NCBI GenBank assembly: GCA_963716685.1
Contig: CAVQTR010000003.1
Location: forward strand, 1,798,001-1,862,000
DNA from: JALYXI01 sp963716685
GTDB taxonomy: Bacteria; Acidobacteriota; Terriglobia; Bryobacterales; Bryobacteraceae
Length of the DNA: 64,000 bases
Direction: 5' to 3'
Position 1 is the first letter of the stretch. Every line of letters starts with the position of its first letter. Below are positions 19,489 to 27,548 of the stretch, piece after piece. A program made the translations under genes and the position numbers. The notes below the pieces were generated by a model, which ran no database searches, had not been told where the DNA came from, and saw only the letters and a program-made list of their open reading frames with translations.

Positions 19489-20475
19489 ATGAGCATTTCA
19501 CGCAGAGGTTTTCTTGGTACCGCCGCCGTCTCCGGCGCGGCTGCCGTTAATGCAGCAACCGATAACACCAAAGGCGGGCCCCTCCCCAAGCGTACTCTCG
19601 GACGCACCGGCCAGCAGGTCACCATCCTCGCCTTCGGCACCGGCAGCCGTTTTCTCAGCTATGAAGAAGACAAAGCCCTCGAAGCTCTGAACCAGGCGCT
19701 CGACCTCGGAATCGGCTACGTGGACACCGCCTATGCCTATGGCAACGGCGTCAGTGAAACCCGTGTCGGCAAAGTGATGGCAACACGGCGCAAACAGGTC
19801 TTCCTCGCCACCAAAGTTCCCGCGCGCAATGGCGATAAGGCAATGACCATCATCGAAGGCAGCCTGAAGCGCCTTCAGACGGATCAGCTCGATCTCATCC
19901 ACATCCACCAGCTGATGGGCGAAGACGATCTGGCCGCCATCGAAGCCAAAGACGGCGTGCTCAACACCCTGCTCAAGCTGCGCGATCAGAAGGTCACCAA
20001 AAACATCGGCATCACCTGCCATCACGACCCGAATGTCCTGAAAATGGCGCTCGAGCGGCACGATTTCGATTGCACCCAGATGGCGCTCAATGCCGCGCTC
20101 GTCGGCATGAAGCCCGGCAGCGGCGGCATGGTCATCAATTCGGATATGAAGCCCAGCTTCCAGACCGTCGCGCTTCCCGTGGCGCTCGAAAAGAAGATGG
20201 GTATTATCGCAATGAAGGTCTTCGCCGCCGATGGTCTGCAGGGTCAGGCCAAACCGGAAAAGCTCTTTTCGTATTCGCTCTCGCTGCCGGTGGCCGCCGC
20301 CGTTGTCGGTATGCCCACGCTGCACCACATCCAGGAAAACGCCCGCATGGCGCGCGCCTTCCAGCCGCTGCAGCCCGAAGAGATGCGCTCCATGGAAGAA
20401 GCTCTCTCCGGCCGCAACAAGCTGGCGCTTGATCTGTTCTTCCAGCATCACTCTGACCATTACCCGGCCGTGTAA
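19489..20475 (+). CDS. Tat-exported aldo/keto reductase
   Basis: 328 residues. The ATG at 19489 follows an AGAGGA ribosome-binding site and gives the Tat signal SRRGFLGTAAV at the extreme N-terminus; the longer frame overlaps the DUF1501 gene and is rejected. The AKR tetrad is visible: Asp and Tyr in YVDTAYAYGNG, Lys in FLATKVP and His in DLIHIHQL. The reaction would be NAD(P)H-dependent carbonyl reduction or the reverse, on an unknown sugar-like substrate. The Tat route suggests export with cofactor already bound. Confidence 0.88.
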   Translation: MSISRRGFLGTAAVSGAAAVNAATDNTKGGPLPKRTLGRTGQQVTILAFGTGSRFLSYEEDKALEALNQALDLGIGYVDTAYAYGNGVSETRVGKVMATRRKQVFLATKVPARNGDKAMTIIEGSLKRLQTDQLDLIHIHQLMGEDDLAAIEAKDGVLNTLLKLRDQKVTKNIGITCHHDPNVLKMALERHDFDCTQMALNAALVGMKPGSGGMVINSDMKPSFQTVALPVALEKKMGIIAMKVFAADGLQGQAKPEKLFSYSLSLPVAAAVVGMPTLHHIQENARMARAFQPLQPEEMRSMEEALSGRNKLALDLFFQHHSDHYPAV

Positions 20476-20495
20476 GGCCGAACCGCTCCCAACAC

Positions 20496-21464
20496 ATGAC
20501 GAGCCTGGGGTGGAAGACTGCACTTGCGTTTACCGCTATCTATCTGATCTGGGGATCGACGTTTCTGGCCACGCGCTTTGCCGTGGTCACCATCCCTTCG
20601 TTCTTCGTCGCCGGAACCCGTTTCTTCGTCGCCGGTCTCATCCTGTTCGCAATCGGCAGAGTGAAGTATCGCGAGAAACTGACCTGGCAAAACTGGCGTG
20701 CCGCCGCCTGCATGGGCGCGCTGTTCTTCCTCATCTGCCATGGCGGAGTTGCCTGGGCCGCGAAGCATGTGCCCTCAGGCATCTCCGCCCTGCTCATGTC
20801 CTCCATCTCCCTCTGGACCGGCCTGATCGAATGGGTTCGCCGCTCCGAAACGCGTCCCAATAAACTGGTCGCCATCAGCCTCGGTGTCGGCTTTCTCGGC
20901 ATCGCCACGCTGGTCGTCCGGCCGGAAGTGCTGGCTGGCAGTCAGGTGGGTTCCATGGGCGCGCTCGTGGTCGTCGTCGGCGCGTTCTCCTGGGCGCTTG
21001 GCACTGTATTTACACGCAAAGTGGATCTGCCTTCCTCCACCGTCGTCAGCGCCGGTATGCAGATGATCTGCGGCGGCGGCCTCCTGCTGCTCACCGGCGT
21101 GCTCACCGGACAGGCAGCGCATCTCAGCCTTGCCGGGCTCAATTCCACGTCGCTCATCTCCATGCTGTTCCTGACGTTGATCGGCTCGCTGGTCGGCTTC
21201 ACCTGTTACGTCTGGCTGCTCGGCGTCGCCTCGCCCACACTCGTCGCGACCTACGCCTACGTCAACCCCATCGTCGCTGTATTTCTCGGCTGGGCCCTTG
21301 CCGGCGAACGGCTGACCGCGCGGTCCATGATCGCGAGCCTGGTCGTGCTGCTCTCGGTCGCCATGATTATCAGTTCGCGCAAAACTCCGCCGGCGCCCGC
21401 GCGCGTTCCGGTGGTCCCGCTTCCCGCCACGTCACTCAACATCGCGGAAGGGGCTGTCGACTAA
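20496..21464 (+). CDS. EamA/DMT-superfamily metabolite exporter (YedA/RhtA-like)
   Basis: 322 residues with ten TM helices in two EamA repeats. The first begins with YLIWGSTFLATRFAV, typical of DMT exporters; the second repeat ends in LFLGWALAGERLT-like sequence, also typical. A short hydrophilic Pro/Ala-rich tail follows. Predicted role: efflux of amino acids or other small metabolites across the inner membrane; the substrate is unknown. It starts 20 bases after the aldo/keto reductase. Confidence 0.88.
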   Translation: MTSLGWKTALAFTAIYLIWGSTFLATRFAVVTIPSFFVAGTRFFVAGLILFAIGRVKYREKLTWQNWRAAACMGALFFLICHGGVAWAAKHVPSGISALLMSSISLWTGLIEWVRRSETRPNKLVAISLGVGFLGIATLVVRPEVLAGSQVGSMGALVVVVGAFSWALGTVFTRKVDLPSSTVVSAGMQMICGGGLLLLTGVLTGQAAHLSLAGLNSTSLISMLFLTLIGSLVGFTCYVWLLGVASPTLVATYAYVNPIVAVFLGWALAGERLTARSMIASLVVLLSVAMIISSRKTPPAPARVPVVPLPATSLNIAEGAVD

Positions 21465-21484
21465 GTTCTGTTGGAGGCTTCGTC

Positions 21485-21907
21485 ATGAAAACTGTTTTCG
21501 GGATCTTTCTCGCGGCCATTGCGCTCAGCGCTGCTTCGTCGGGTTCTTCCGCCGAAAAGGAGGTAATGGCCGCCATGGAGACCTATAAACAAGGCATGCT
21601 TCACAAAGACGGCGCCGCTCTCGATCGCGTCCTGAATCCCGATCTCACCTACACCCACTCCGGCGGCGAGTTCCAGAACAAAGCCGATGTCATTCAATCC
21701 ATCACCAGCGGCAAAACCGTGATCGAGAAGTTGGAATTCACGGATACCAAAGTCCGCATCTACGGCAACACCGCTCTGGTGAAGGGCCGCGTCGATCTGT
21801 GGCACAGTCCCACCAACATCGTGCACATGGATGTGATCCACGTCTTTGTGCACGGCCCCAGCGGCTGGCAGATGGTGGCCCGCCAGGCCACAAAACTGGC
21901 AAAGTAA
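21485..21907 (+). CDS. Secreted NTF2-like (DUF4440/SnoaL-type) protein
   Basis: 140 residues. A signal peptide is visible (MKTVFGIFLAAIALSAASSG). The remainder matches the NTF2-like DUF4440 pattern: a leading helix with KEVMAAMETYKQGMLHKDGAALDRVLNPDLTYTHSGG (split here as helix plus first strand), then KADVIQS, a beta-rich middle and a closing GWQMVARQAT. Such small alpha+beta barrels often bind or convert small hydrophobic ligands. Nothing in the context fixes the ligand. Confidence 0.82.
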   Translation: MKTVFGIFLAAIALSAASSGSSAEKEVMAAMETYKQGMLHKDGAALDRVLNPDLTYTHSGGEFQNKADVIQSITSGKTVIEKLEFTDTKVRIYGNTALVKGRVDLWHSPTNIVHMDVIHVFVHGPSGWQMVARQATKLAK

Positions 21908-21920
21908 GAAAACTCACTCT

Positions 21921-21936
21921 GCTAACTGTGGTTAGC
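21921..21936 (+). terminator. Small hairpin after the NTF2-like gene
   Basis: GCTAAC (21921-21926), a TGTG loop, and its exact complement GTTAGC (21931-21936) lie 13 bases after the stop codon. The 6-bp stem with tetraloop is consistent with a weak terminator but no U-tract follows. The rest of 21937-22092 shows no clear promoter to me. Confidence 0.35.
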
Positions 21937-22092
21937 ACCGCAGGACCCTGTCGGCCCGGCCAATACCGATAAGATAGGGAATGATTCAGAAGCACCGCGC
22001 TCCCGGCCCGGATCCCTCACGCGCAACGCCCGCGCATTCCTGAGCGGCACGCTGTTTCATCATTCCCGATAGGAAAAGGTCTTGTTCCCATA

Positions 22093-23139
22093 ATGTCTAC
22101 TGTTGCCACCGGTTCCGGCGTCGCTGTTGTCGTTACCTCCATCGCTTCCCCCAATGAGGTGTTGAACCAAATTGCGTCCGACTGTCTGCGGCTGAACCAT
22201 CCCTTCTATCTGATCGGCGACACCAAAAGTCCCGCTTCGTTCGAGCTCGATGGCTGTGATTTCTACAGCATCGATCGCCAGAAGTCGCTCCCCTGGGAAA
22301 CCGCGCAGCTCACGCCGGTTCGCCATTACGCCCGCAAGAACATCGGCTACCTCCTCGCCATCGCCGCCGGAGCGAAACAGATCGTGGAAACTGACGACGA
22401 CAATCTGCCTCGCCAGAACGGCGAGTTCTACCAGGCGCTTGATTCGAAGCAGACGTTGCCGGTTCTCGAAGACACCAGCTGGGTGAATGTTTACCGCTAC
22501 TTCTCCGATGTCCTCATCTGGCCGCGCGGCCTGCCGCTCGATGCCGTGAACGCGCCCAGCCCCGCCCTCAGCGACATTCCATCGAAAGAGACTTACTGCC
22601 CGATCCAACAGGGCCTGGCCGACGAAAACCCGGACGTGGACGCCATCTATCGCCTGCTGCTTCCTCTGCCCGTCTCCTTCAACACCGGCCTTCGCCTCGC
22701 GCTCGGCAACAACGCCTGGTGCCCGTTCAACAGTCAGAACACCATCTTCTTCTCCGAAGCGTTCCCCCTGCTGTATCTCCCCAGTTACTGCAGCTTCCGC
22801 ATGACCGATATATGGCGCAGCTTTGTGGCGCAGCGCATCGGATGGCAAAACGGCTGGAGCATTCTGTTCCGCGAAGCGCACGTCGTTCAGTTCCGCAACG
22901 ACCATCGCCTCATGAAGGATTTCGAAGATGAAGTGCCCGGCTATCTCCATAACCGCGCCATCGGCGCCGCGCTGGACGCCCTTTCGCTCGAACCCGGCCT
23001 CGATGCCATTCCCGCCAACATGCGTCTCTGCTATGAGGCGATGGTGAATCTCGGCGTAGTGGGCGCTCAGGAACTGCCGCTGCTCGATGCCTGGATTTCC
23101 GATCTTCGCCGCATCGGTGCCGGAGTTCCAGGCCAGTGA
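22093..23139 (+). CDS. STELLO/DUF288-type glycosyltransferase-like protein
   Basis: 348 residues, no signal peptide. The N-terminal 110 residues follow the STELLO (DUF288) pattern closely: VVVTSIASPNE, a Rossmann-like LIGDTKSP segment, the FYSIDRQ loop, YARKNIGYLLAIAAGAK and ETDDDNLP, with the metal-binding triple Asp at residues 101-103. Plant STELLO proteins are Golgi GT-A-like glycosyltransferases affecting cellulose synthase assembly; nematode and bacterial homologues are uncharacterised. The gene overlaps the next one by four bases (GTGA), so the two proteins probably work together on a glycan. Confidence 0.8.
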   Translation: MSTVATGSGVAVVVTSIASPNEVLNQIASDCLRLNHPFYLIGDTKSPASFELDGCDFYSIDRQKSLPWETAQLTPVRHYARKNIGYLLAIAAGAKQIVETDDDNLPRQNGEFYQALDSKQTLPVLEDTSWVNVYRYFSDVLIWPRGLPLDAVNAPSPALSDIPSKETYCPIQQGLADENPDVDAIYRLLLPLPVSFNTGLRLALGNNAWCPFNSQNTIFFSEAFPLLYLPSYCSFRMTDIWRSFVAQRIGWQNGWSILFREAHVVQFRNDHRLMKDFEDEVPGYLHNRAIGAALDALSLEPGLDAIPANMRLCYEAMVNLGVVGAQELPLLDAWISDLRRIGAGVPGQ

Positions 23140-24098
23140 GCGCGGCGCGCGTCGCGCTGGCAGTGGTCTTCAACCACCGCTTCGAACGCAACATCCCCCG
23201 GCTCGAAAAATATTACGGTCCCCGCTTTTCCAATCGCCGCTATCTGATGCCGTTCGCCGACGGCAGCCGGCCCGATGTCATTCGCGTCGTCGAGAACGGC
23301 TGTAACTTCAGCGGCCACATCGCTCAGGGCTATTCCACGTACAACGATCCCGACATTACTCACTACGCGTTCCTCGGCGACGATCTCATCCTGAACCCTT
23401 CGCTGAATGAGTCGAACCTCGCCAACGCCCTGAACCTGCCGCCGGACACCGCTTACACCAAGAACCTCACGCCCCTCGACAATATCCGTTTCCACTGGGA
23501 GCACTCCATCTCTTCCCTGAAAGCTCTTCGCTCGCCTCAGTTCGATTATCAAAGCGAGCTGCCGCCCGCCGCCGATGCCAGAAAGAAGTTCGAAGCCATG
23601 GGCCTGCAGTTCCTGCCGCCCTGGCCGCGCACAAAGAAAGACCTGCGTTTCACCTTTGGCACTTTGCCGCTGCGCGCCCGCGACGATTTCTTCGGGCATC
23701 TCACCGAGATGGGACAATCGCCTGCTTACCCGCTGCTCAGCGGCTATTCCGATTTCATCGTTGTTCCCACAGCCCACATCCGCACCTTCGCTCATTACTG
23801 CGGTGTCTTCGCCGCCTTGAATCTGTTCGCCGAAGTAGCGGTTCCCACCGCGCTCGCGCTTGCCTGTCCCGCCGTCCGCACCGAACTGGCCATGGGCGAA
23901 CACTTCCGCGGCATCATGCCGAAGCGCTCCGCCGAAAGCCGCTGGCACGGCACCGAAATCTGGAAGGAAGACATTCCCCCGTTCTGCGCTCGCTACGGTC
24001 TCAGCTGGGATAAACTGCTGGCCGAATTCCCCTCCGACGTGCTCTATTTCCATCCCGTCAAGCTCTCCCAGTGGAAAGAGCAGACTGCAGGCGCCTGA
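23136..24098 (+). CDS. Putative glycosyltransferase partner of the STELLO-like protein
   Basis: 320 residues, starting at GTG 23136 within the previous gene's stop. No TM segment is visible. An N-terminal Rossmann-like start (RVALAVVFNHRFERNIPRLEKYY) and HYAFLGDDLILNP, with an acidic pair after a hydrophobic strand, resemble the GT-A nucleotide-sugar/metal site. The C-terminal part (FVAALNLFAEVAVPTAL-like region, about 220-260) is conserved-looking but unknown to me. I infer a glycosyltransferase-like role only from the acidic motif and the coupling to the STELLO-like gene. Confidence 0.6.
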   Translation: MSAARVALAVVFNHRFERNIPRLEKYYGPRFSNRRYLMPFADGSRPDVIRVVENGCNFSGHIAQGYSTYNDPDITHYAFLGDDLILNPSLNESNLANALNLPPDTAYTKNLTPLDNIRFHWEHSISSLKALRSPQFDYQSELPPAADARKKFEAMGLQFLPPWPRTKKDLRFTFGTLPLRARDDFFGHLTEMGQSPAYPLLSGYSDFIVVPTAHIRTFAHYCGVFAALNLFAEVAVPTALALACPAVRTELAMGEHFRGIMPKRSAESRWHGTEIWKEDIPPFCARYGLSWDKLLAEFPSDVLYFHPVKLSQWKEQTAGA

Positions 24099-24112
24099 AT
24101 CTTCTATTCCTG

Positions 24113-24148
24113 TTGCGAAGCTTCCATGTGAGTGATACAGTTCACTCA
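24113..24148 (+). promoter_or_regulatory. Putative promoter with inverted repeat over the -10 element
   Basis: TTGCGA (24113-24118) and TACAGT (24136-24141) are spaced by 17 bases, each 4/6 to consensus. The TACAGT hexamer sits exactly between two perfect 7-base inverted arms, TGAGTGA (24129-24135) and TCACTCA (24142-24148). This layout is what a repressor operator over a promoter looks like. The transcript would have a leader of about 60 bases to the receptor ATG at 24210, where GGAGG precedes the start. Confidence 0.45.
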
Positions 24149-24209
24149 GCTTTTGTTCTTGGCTTCGGGAATTGACATGTCCTGCTAATCAGCCGGACCG
24201 GAGGATTAC

Positions 24210-27200
24210 ATGCGCTGCCGTGTTGCCGTTCTCGCTCTGGGACTTTTCTGCGCCCCTGTTCTCTTCGCTCAGGATTCCACCGCCCGTCTGCTCGGCGTTG
24301 TGACCGATCCCTCGGGTGCCGCCATCCCCGGCGCCACCATCACCGCGCGCAACAACGGCACCGGTCTCGAGCGCAAAGCCACTTCCAGCGCCTCCGGCGA
24401 ATATTCCATCCCCCTTCTCTCCATCGGTGATTACACCGTAACCGCTGAAGCCAGCGGCTTCAAAGTTGGTACCTACTCGAAGCTTACCCTGCAGGTGAAT
24501 CAGGAAGCCCGTCTCGATATCAAGCTGGCCATCGGGGCTTCGTCCGAATCGGTCGTCGTCAGCGCCGCCGCGCCGCTCCTCAATACCGACACCTCCTCCG
24601 TCGGACAGGTGATCGACAGCGAAACCATTTCCAATGTTCCTCTGAACGGCCGCCAGTTCTGGCAGCTCGCCCAGCTCACCCCCGGCGCGGTCTTTACTCC
24701 CGGGGGTCAGGACATCACCTCCGGCGGGCAGGGCATTCGCGCTTCCCGCATTCAGCTGCGCATCAGCGGCAGCTCCCGCCTCAGCGGCGGCTGGCTGCTC
24801 GATGGCTTCGACATCACCGAATACGAACAGGGCGGCACTTCCATCACGCCCTCCACCGACGCGATCGAGGAGTTCAAAGTTCTCGCCGGCGGCATGAGCG
24901 CCGAATACCAGCTACCTTCCGTCGTCACCGCCGTTCTTAAAAGCGGTTCCAACTCCTTCAACGGCAGCCTCTACGAATATATCCGTAACGATAAGTTCCA
25001 GGCGCGCAACTTCTTCGCCCCTAACGTGCCTGAACTGAAGCGCAACGAATTCGGCGCCACCCTCGGCGGACCCATCAAGCGCAATCAGGTCTTCTTCTTC
25101 GCCGATTACGAAGGTGACCGCACGCGCCAGGGTTCCACCCAGAACTCCACCATCGCTTCGCCAAATGAGCTGGCCGGCAACTTCGCCGGACAGCGGCCCA
25201 TCTTCGATCCCGCCACCACCCGCGTGAACCCCGCCAACCCCGCCCAGTTCATTCGCGATCCGTTCCCCGGTAACATCATTCCCAGCAACCGCCTGTCTCC
25301 TCAGGCACTCTACTTCAAATCCTGGTTCCCCACGCCCAACACCGGAACCAATCAGTTCATCTACTCCCCCGCGCTCTCTCTTGATACCGATAAGTTCGAT
25401 GTCAAGATCTCTCCCCGCATCACCGACAAAGACAGCCTGGTCAGCCGCTATTCCTACACCAACAACACCGAGAACGATGTCCAGGGTTATCCCATCCTCG
25501 GGACTTACCCGCTCCACAGCCGCGCGCAAAACGCTGGCCTGACTTACATCCACATCGTCTCTCCCAACATCACCACCGAAGCGACTTTTAACTATTACCG
25601 GATGTATTTCTTCTTCCAGAATGCCAGCGCTTTCCTCGGTAAGGATGTTATCTCCCAGGCTGGTATCTCCGGCTACGAGAACCTCTCGAATCAGGAGCCC
25701 GCGGCCCCGCAGATCAACCTGACCGGCTACACCGCCATTCTGGGCTCCACCGACAACCGCCCCAAAGCCAATCGCATCCGAAGCTATCAATACCGCACCG
25801 CACTTACCTGGAACCACGGGAGCCATAACATCAAGTTCGGCGCCCAGCTCTCTCATCAGGCGCACTCCTTCCTCAATGGCAACACCTCTCAGGGACAGCT
25901 CAACTTCAACGGGCAATACACCCAGAACCCCACCAGCACCGGAACCACCGGCGACGCCGTTGCCGATTTCCTGCTTGGCGATCCCAGCAGCATGCAGCGC
26001 TCCACACCGCAGCAGCTCTTCGGAGCCACCGGTAACTTCTGGAGCTTCTACGGCCAGGACGATTACCGCGTCACCCGCGATCTCACCCTCAACATCGGTC
26101 TGCGCTGGGAGCTGAACTCTTTCTTCACCGGCATCCGCGGCCAGACCAACGCGTTTGATTTCGCCACCGGCAAAGTCATCATCCCCACCATGAACGGCAC
26201 GCCGGATCTCACCACCCAGGTTAACGAGGCCCAAAACTGGGCCGTCTTCCGCCCGCTGCTCGAAACCACCGAACAACTCGGCCTGCCTTACTCCATTCGT
26301 CCCGGCGACAACTTATGTCCCGCGCCCCGCATCGGCTTTGCCTGGCGTGTTCTCGGCAGTGATAAATGGGTCCTGCGCTCGGCCTACGGGATCTTCTACA
26401 TCTATCCTGATACCAATCAGCTGCAGCCGCTCTATCGCACTCCGCCCTTCAACATCATCCAGCTCGTAAATAACGATCAGCCCACCGCCGCCGCGCCGGT
26501 TCCCACCCGCAACCTGCAAAACTTCTTCCTCGGCCAGCCCATCGCCTCCGCCGGTGTCACTCCCGCCATCACCACTACCCGCACCTTTTTCCGCGACGCC
26601 TACACGCAGTCCTGGAACCTCAACCTGCAGCACGATCTCGGGCATAACCTGGCCGCGGAAGTCGCATATGTCGGCAATAAAGGAACTCGCCTCGAATACT
26701 CCTCTGCCGGCAATGTCCCCTTTCCCGGTCCCGGCAACATCCAGGCGCGACGGCCTTATCCCAACTGGGGCGTCTTCTTGTTCCAGGAGTGGGGCGGCTC
26801 CAGCACTTATCACAGCCTGCAGACCAAGCTGGAAAAGCGCTTCTCGAACGGCTTCTCCGCGCTCGCGTCTTATACCTTCTCCAAGTGTCTCGATGGTCCC
26901 GGCAGCGAAGAAGGCGCCTCCCCGGCCTGGTATCTCGACCCCTCCAACAAAGGTCCGTGCAGCTATGATGTCCCCCACAACTTCGTCAGCAGCTATGTCT
27001 GGGAGTTACCCTTCGGCAACGGCCGCCGCTTCTTTAACAACGCGCCCCGCGCCGTCAACATGATCATCGGCGGATGGCAGTGGCAGGGCATCAACACCGT
27101 GCAGTCCGGCGTGCCCTTCACCCCCACCATCAGCAGTGATACCGCCAATACCGGCGCCTCCGGTCAGCGTCCCAATGTGCTCGCTCCACCAATCATGGTG

Positions 27201-27545
27201 AACAGTCCCACCTGCTGGTTCTTCGTGGCTGCCAATCCCTCGTGTAAGTCCGCCGTGCCCGGCCAGACCGATACCTTCGCTCTTCCTGCGCAATACACCT
27301 ACGGCAACGCCGGCCGCGGCATCCTGCGAGGTTCCAGGCTGGTCCAGTTCGATACCGCGCTCTTCAAGAACTTCAAGATCACCGAGAAGATCAATGCGGA
27401 TTTCCGCGCACAGGTCTACAACCTCGCCAACACGCCCAGCTTCGGCAATCCCGCCACCAACATCAATCTGGCCACTGGCGGTCAGGTTACGGCAACCCGG
27501 AATCTTCCGCGCGTTTTCGAATTCGGGCTCAAGCTAAACTTCTAA
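24210..27545 (+). CDS. TonB-dependent receptor, Oar-like, with CarboxypepD-reg N-terminus
   Basis: 1,111 residues. A signal peptide (ending VLFAQ) is followed by the regulatory-like sandwich (LLGVVTDPSGAAIPGATITA), a plug and a large outer-membrane barrel terminating in LKLNF. It is a clear paralogue of the receptor at 12027, sharing the order and many motifs (NGRQFWQLAQLTPG versus NGRNFWELTQLTPG). The family imports bulky substrates using TonB energy; the ligand is unknown. A strong GGAGG site lies seven bases before the ATG. The membrane-TPR gene starts three bases after its stop. Confidence 0.9.
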   Translation: MRCRVAVLALGLFCAPVLFAQDSTARLLGVVTDPSGAAIPGATITARNNGTGLERKATSSASGEYSIPLLSIGDYTVTAEASGFKVGTYSKLTLQVNQEARLDIKLAIGASSESVVVSAAAPLLNTDTSSVGQVIDSETISNVPLNGRQFWQLAQLTPGAVFTPGGQDITSGGQGIRASRIQLRISGSSRLSGGWLLDGFDITEYEQGGTSITPSTDAIEEFKVLAGGMSAEYQLPSVVTAVLKSGSNSFNGSLYEYIRNDKFQARNFFAPNVPELKRNEFGATLGGPIKRNQVFFFADYEGDRTRQGSTQNSTIASPNELAGNFAGQRPIFDPATTRVNPANPAQFIRDPFPGNIIPSNRLSPQALYFKSWFPTPNTGTNQFIYSPALSLDTDKFDVKISPRITDKDSLVSRYSYTNNTENDVQGYPILGTYPLHSRAQNAGLTYIHIVSPNITTEATFNYYRMYFFFQNASAFLGKDVISQAGISGYENLSNQEPAAPQINLTGYTAILGSTDNRPKANRIRSYQYRTALTWNHGSHNIKFGAQLSHQAHSFLNGNTSQGQLNFNGQYTQNPTSTGTTGDAVADFLLGDPSSMQRSTPQQLFGATGNFWSFYGQDDYRVTRDLTLNIGLRWELNSFFTGIRGQTNAFDFATGKVIIPTMNGTPDLTTQVNEAQNWAVFRPLLETTEQLGLPYSIRPGDNLCPAPRIGFAWRVLGSDKWVLRSAYGIFYIYPDTNQLQPLYRTPPFNIIQLVNNDQPTAAAPVPTRNLQNFFLGQPIASAGVTPAITTTRTFFRDAYTQSWNLNLQHDLGHNLAAEVAYVGNKGTRLEYSSAGNVPFPGPGNIQARRPYPNWGVFLFQEWGGSSTYHSLQTKLEKRFSNGFSALASYTFSKCLDGPGSEEGASPAWYLDPSNKGPCSYDVPHNFVSSYVWELPFGNGRRFFNNAPRAVNMIIGGWQWQGINTVQSGVPFTPTISSDTANTGASGQRPNVLAPPIMVNSPTCWFFVAANPSCKSAVPGQTDTFALPAQYTYGNAGRGILRGSRLVQFDTALFKNFKITEKINADFRAQVYNLANTPSFGNPATNINLATGGQVTATRNLPRVFEFGLKLNF

Positions 27546-27548
27546 AGC

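Noticed and set aside
24172..24177. TTGACA close to the second TonB receptor start as a -35 element
   Set aside because: No -10-like hexamer lies 16-18 bases downstream, and transcription would start almost at the ribosome-binding site.
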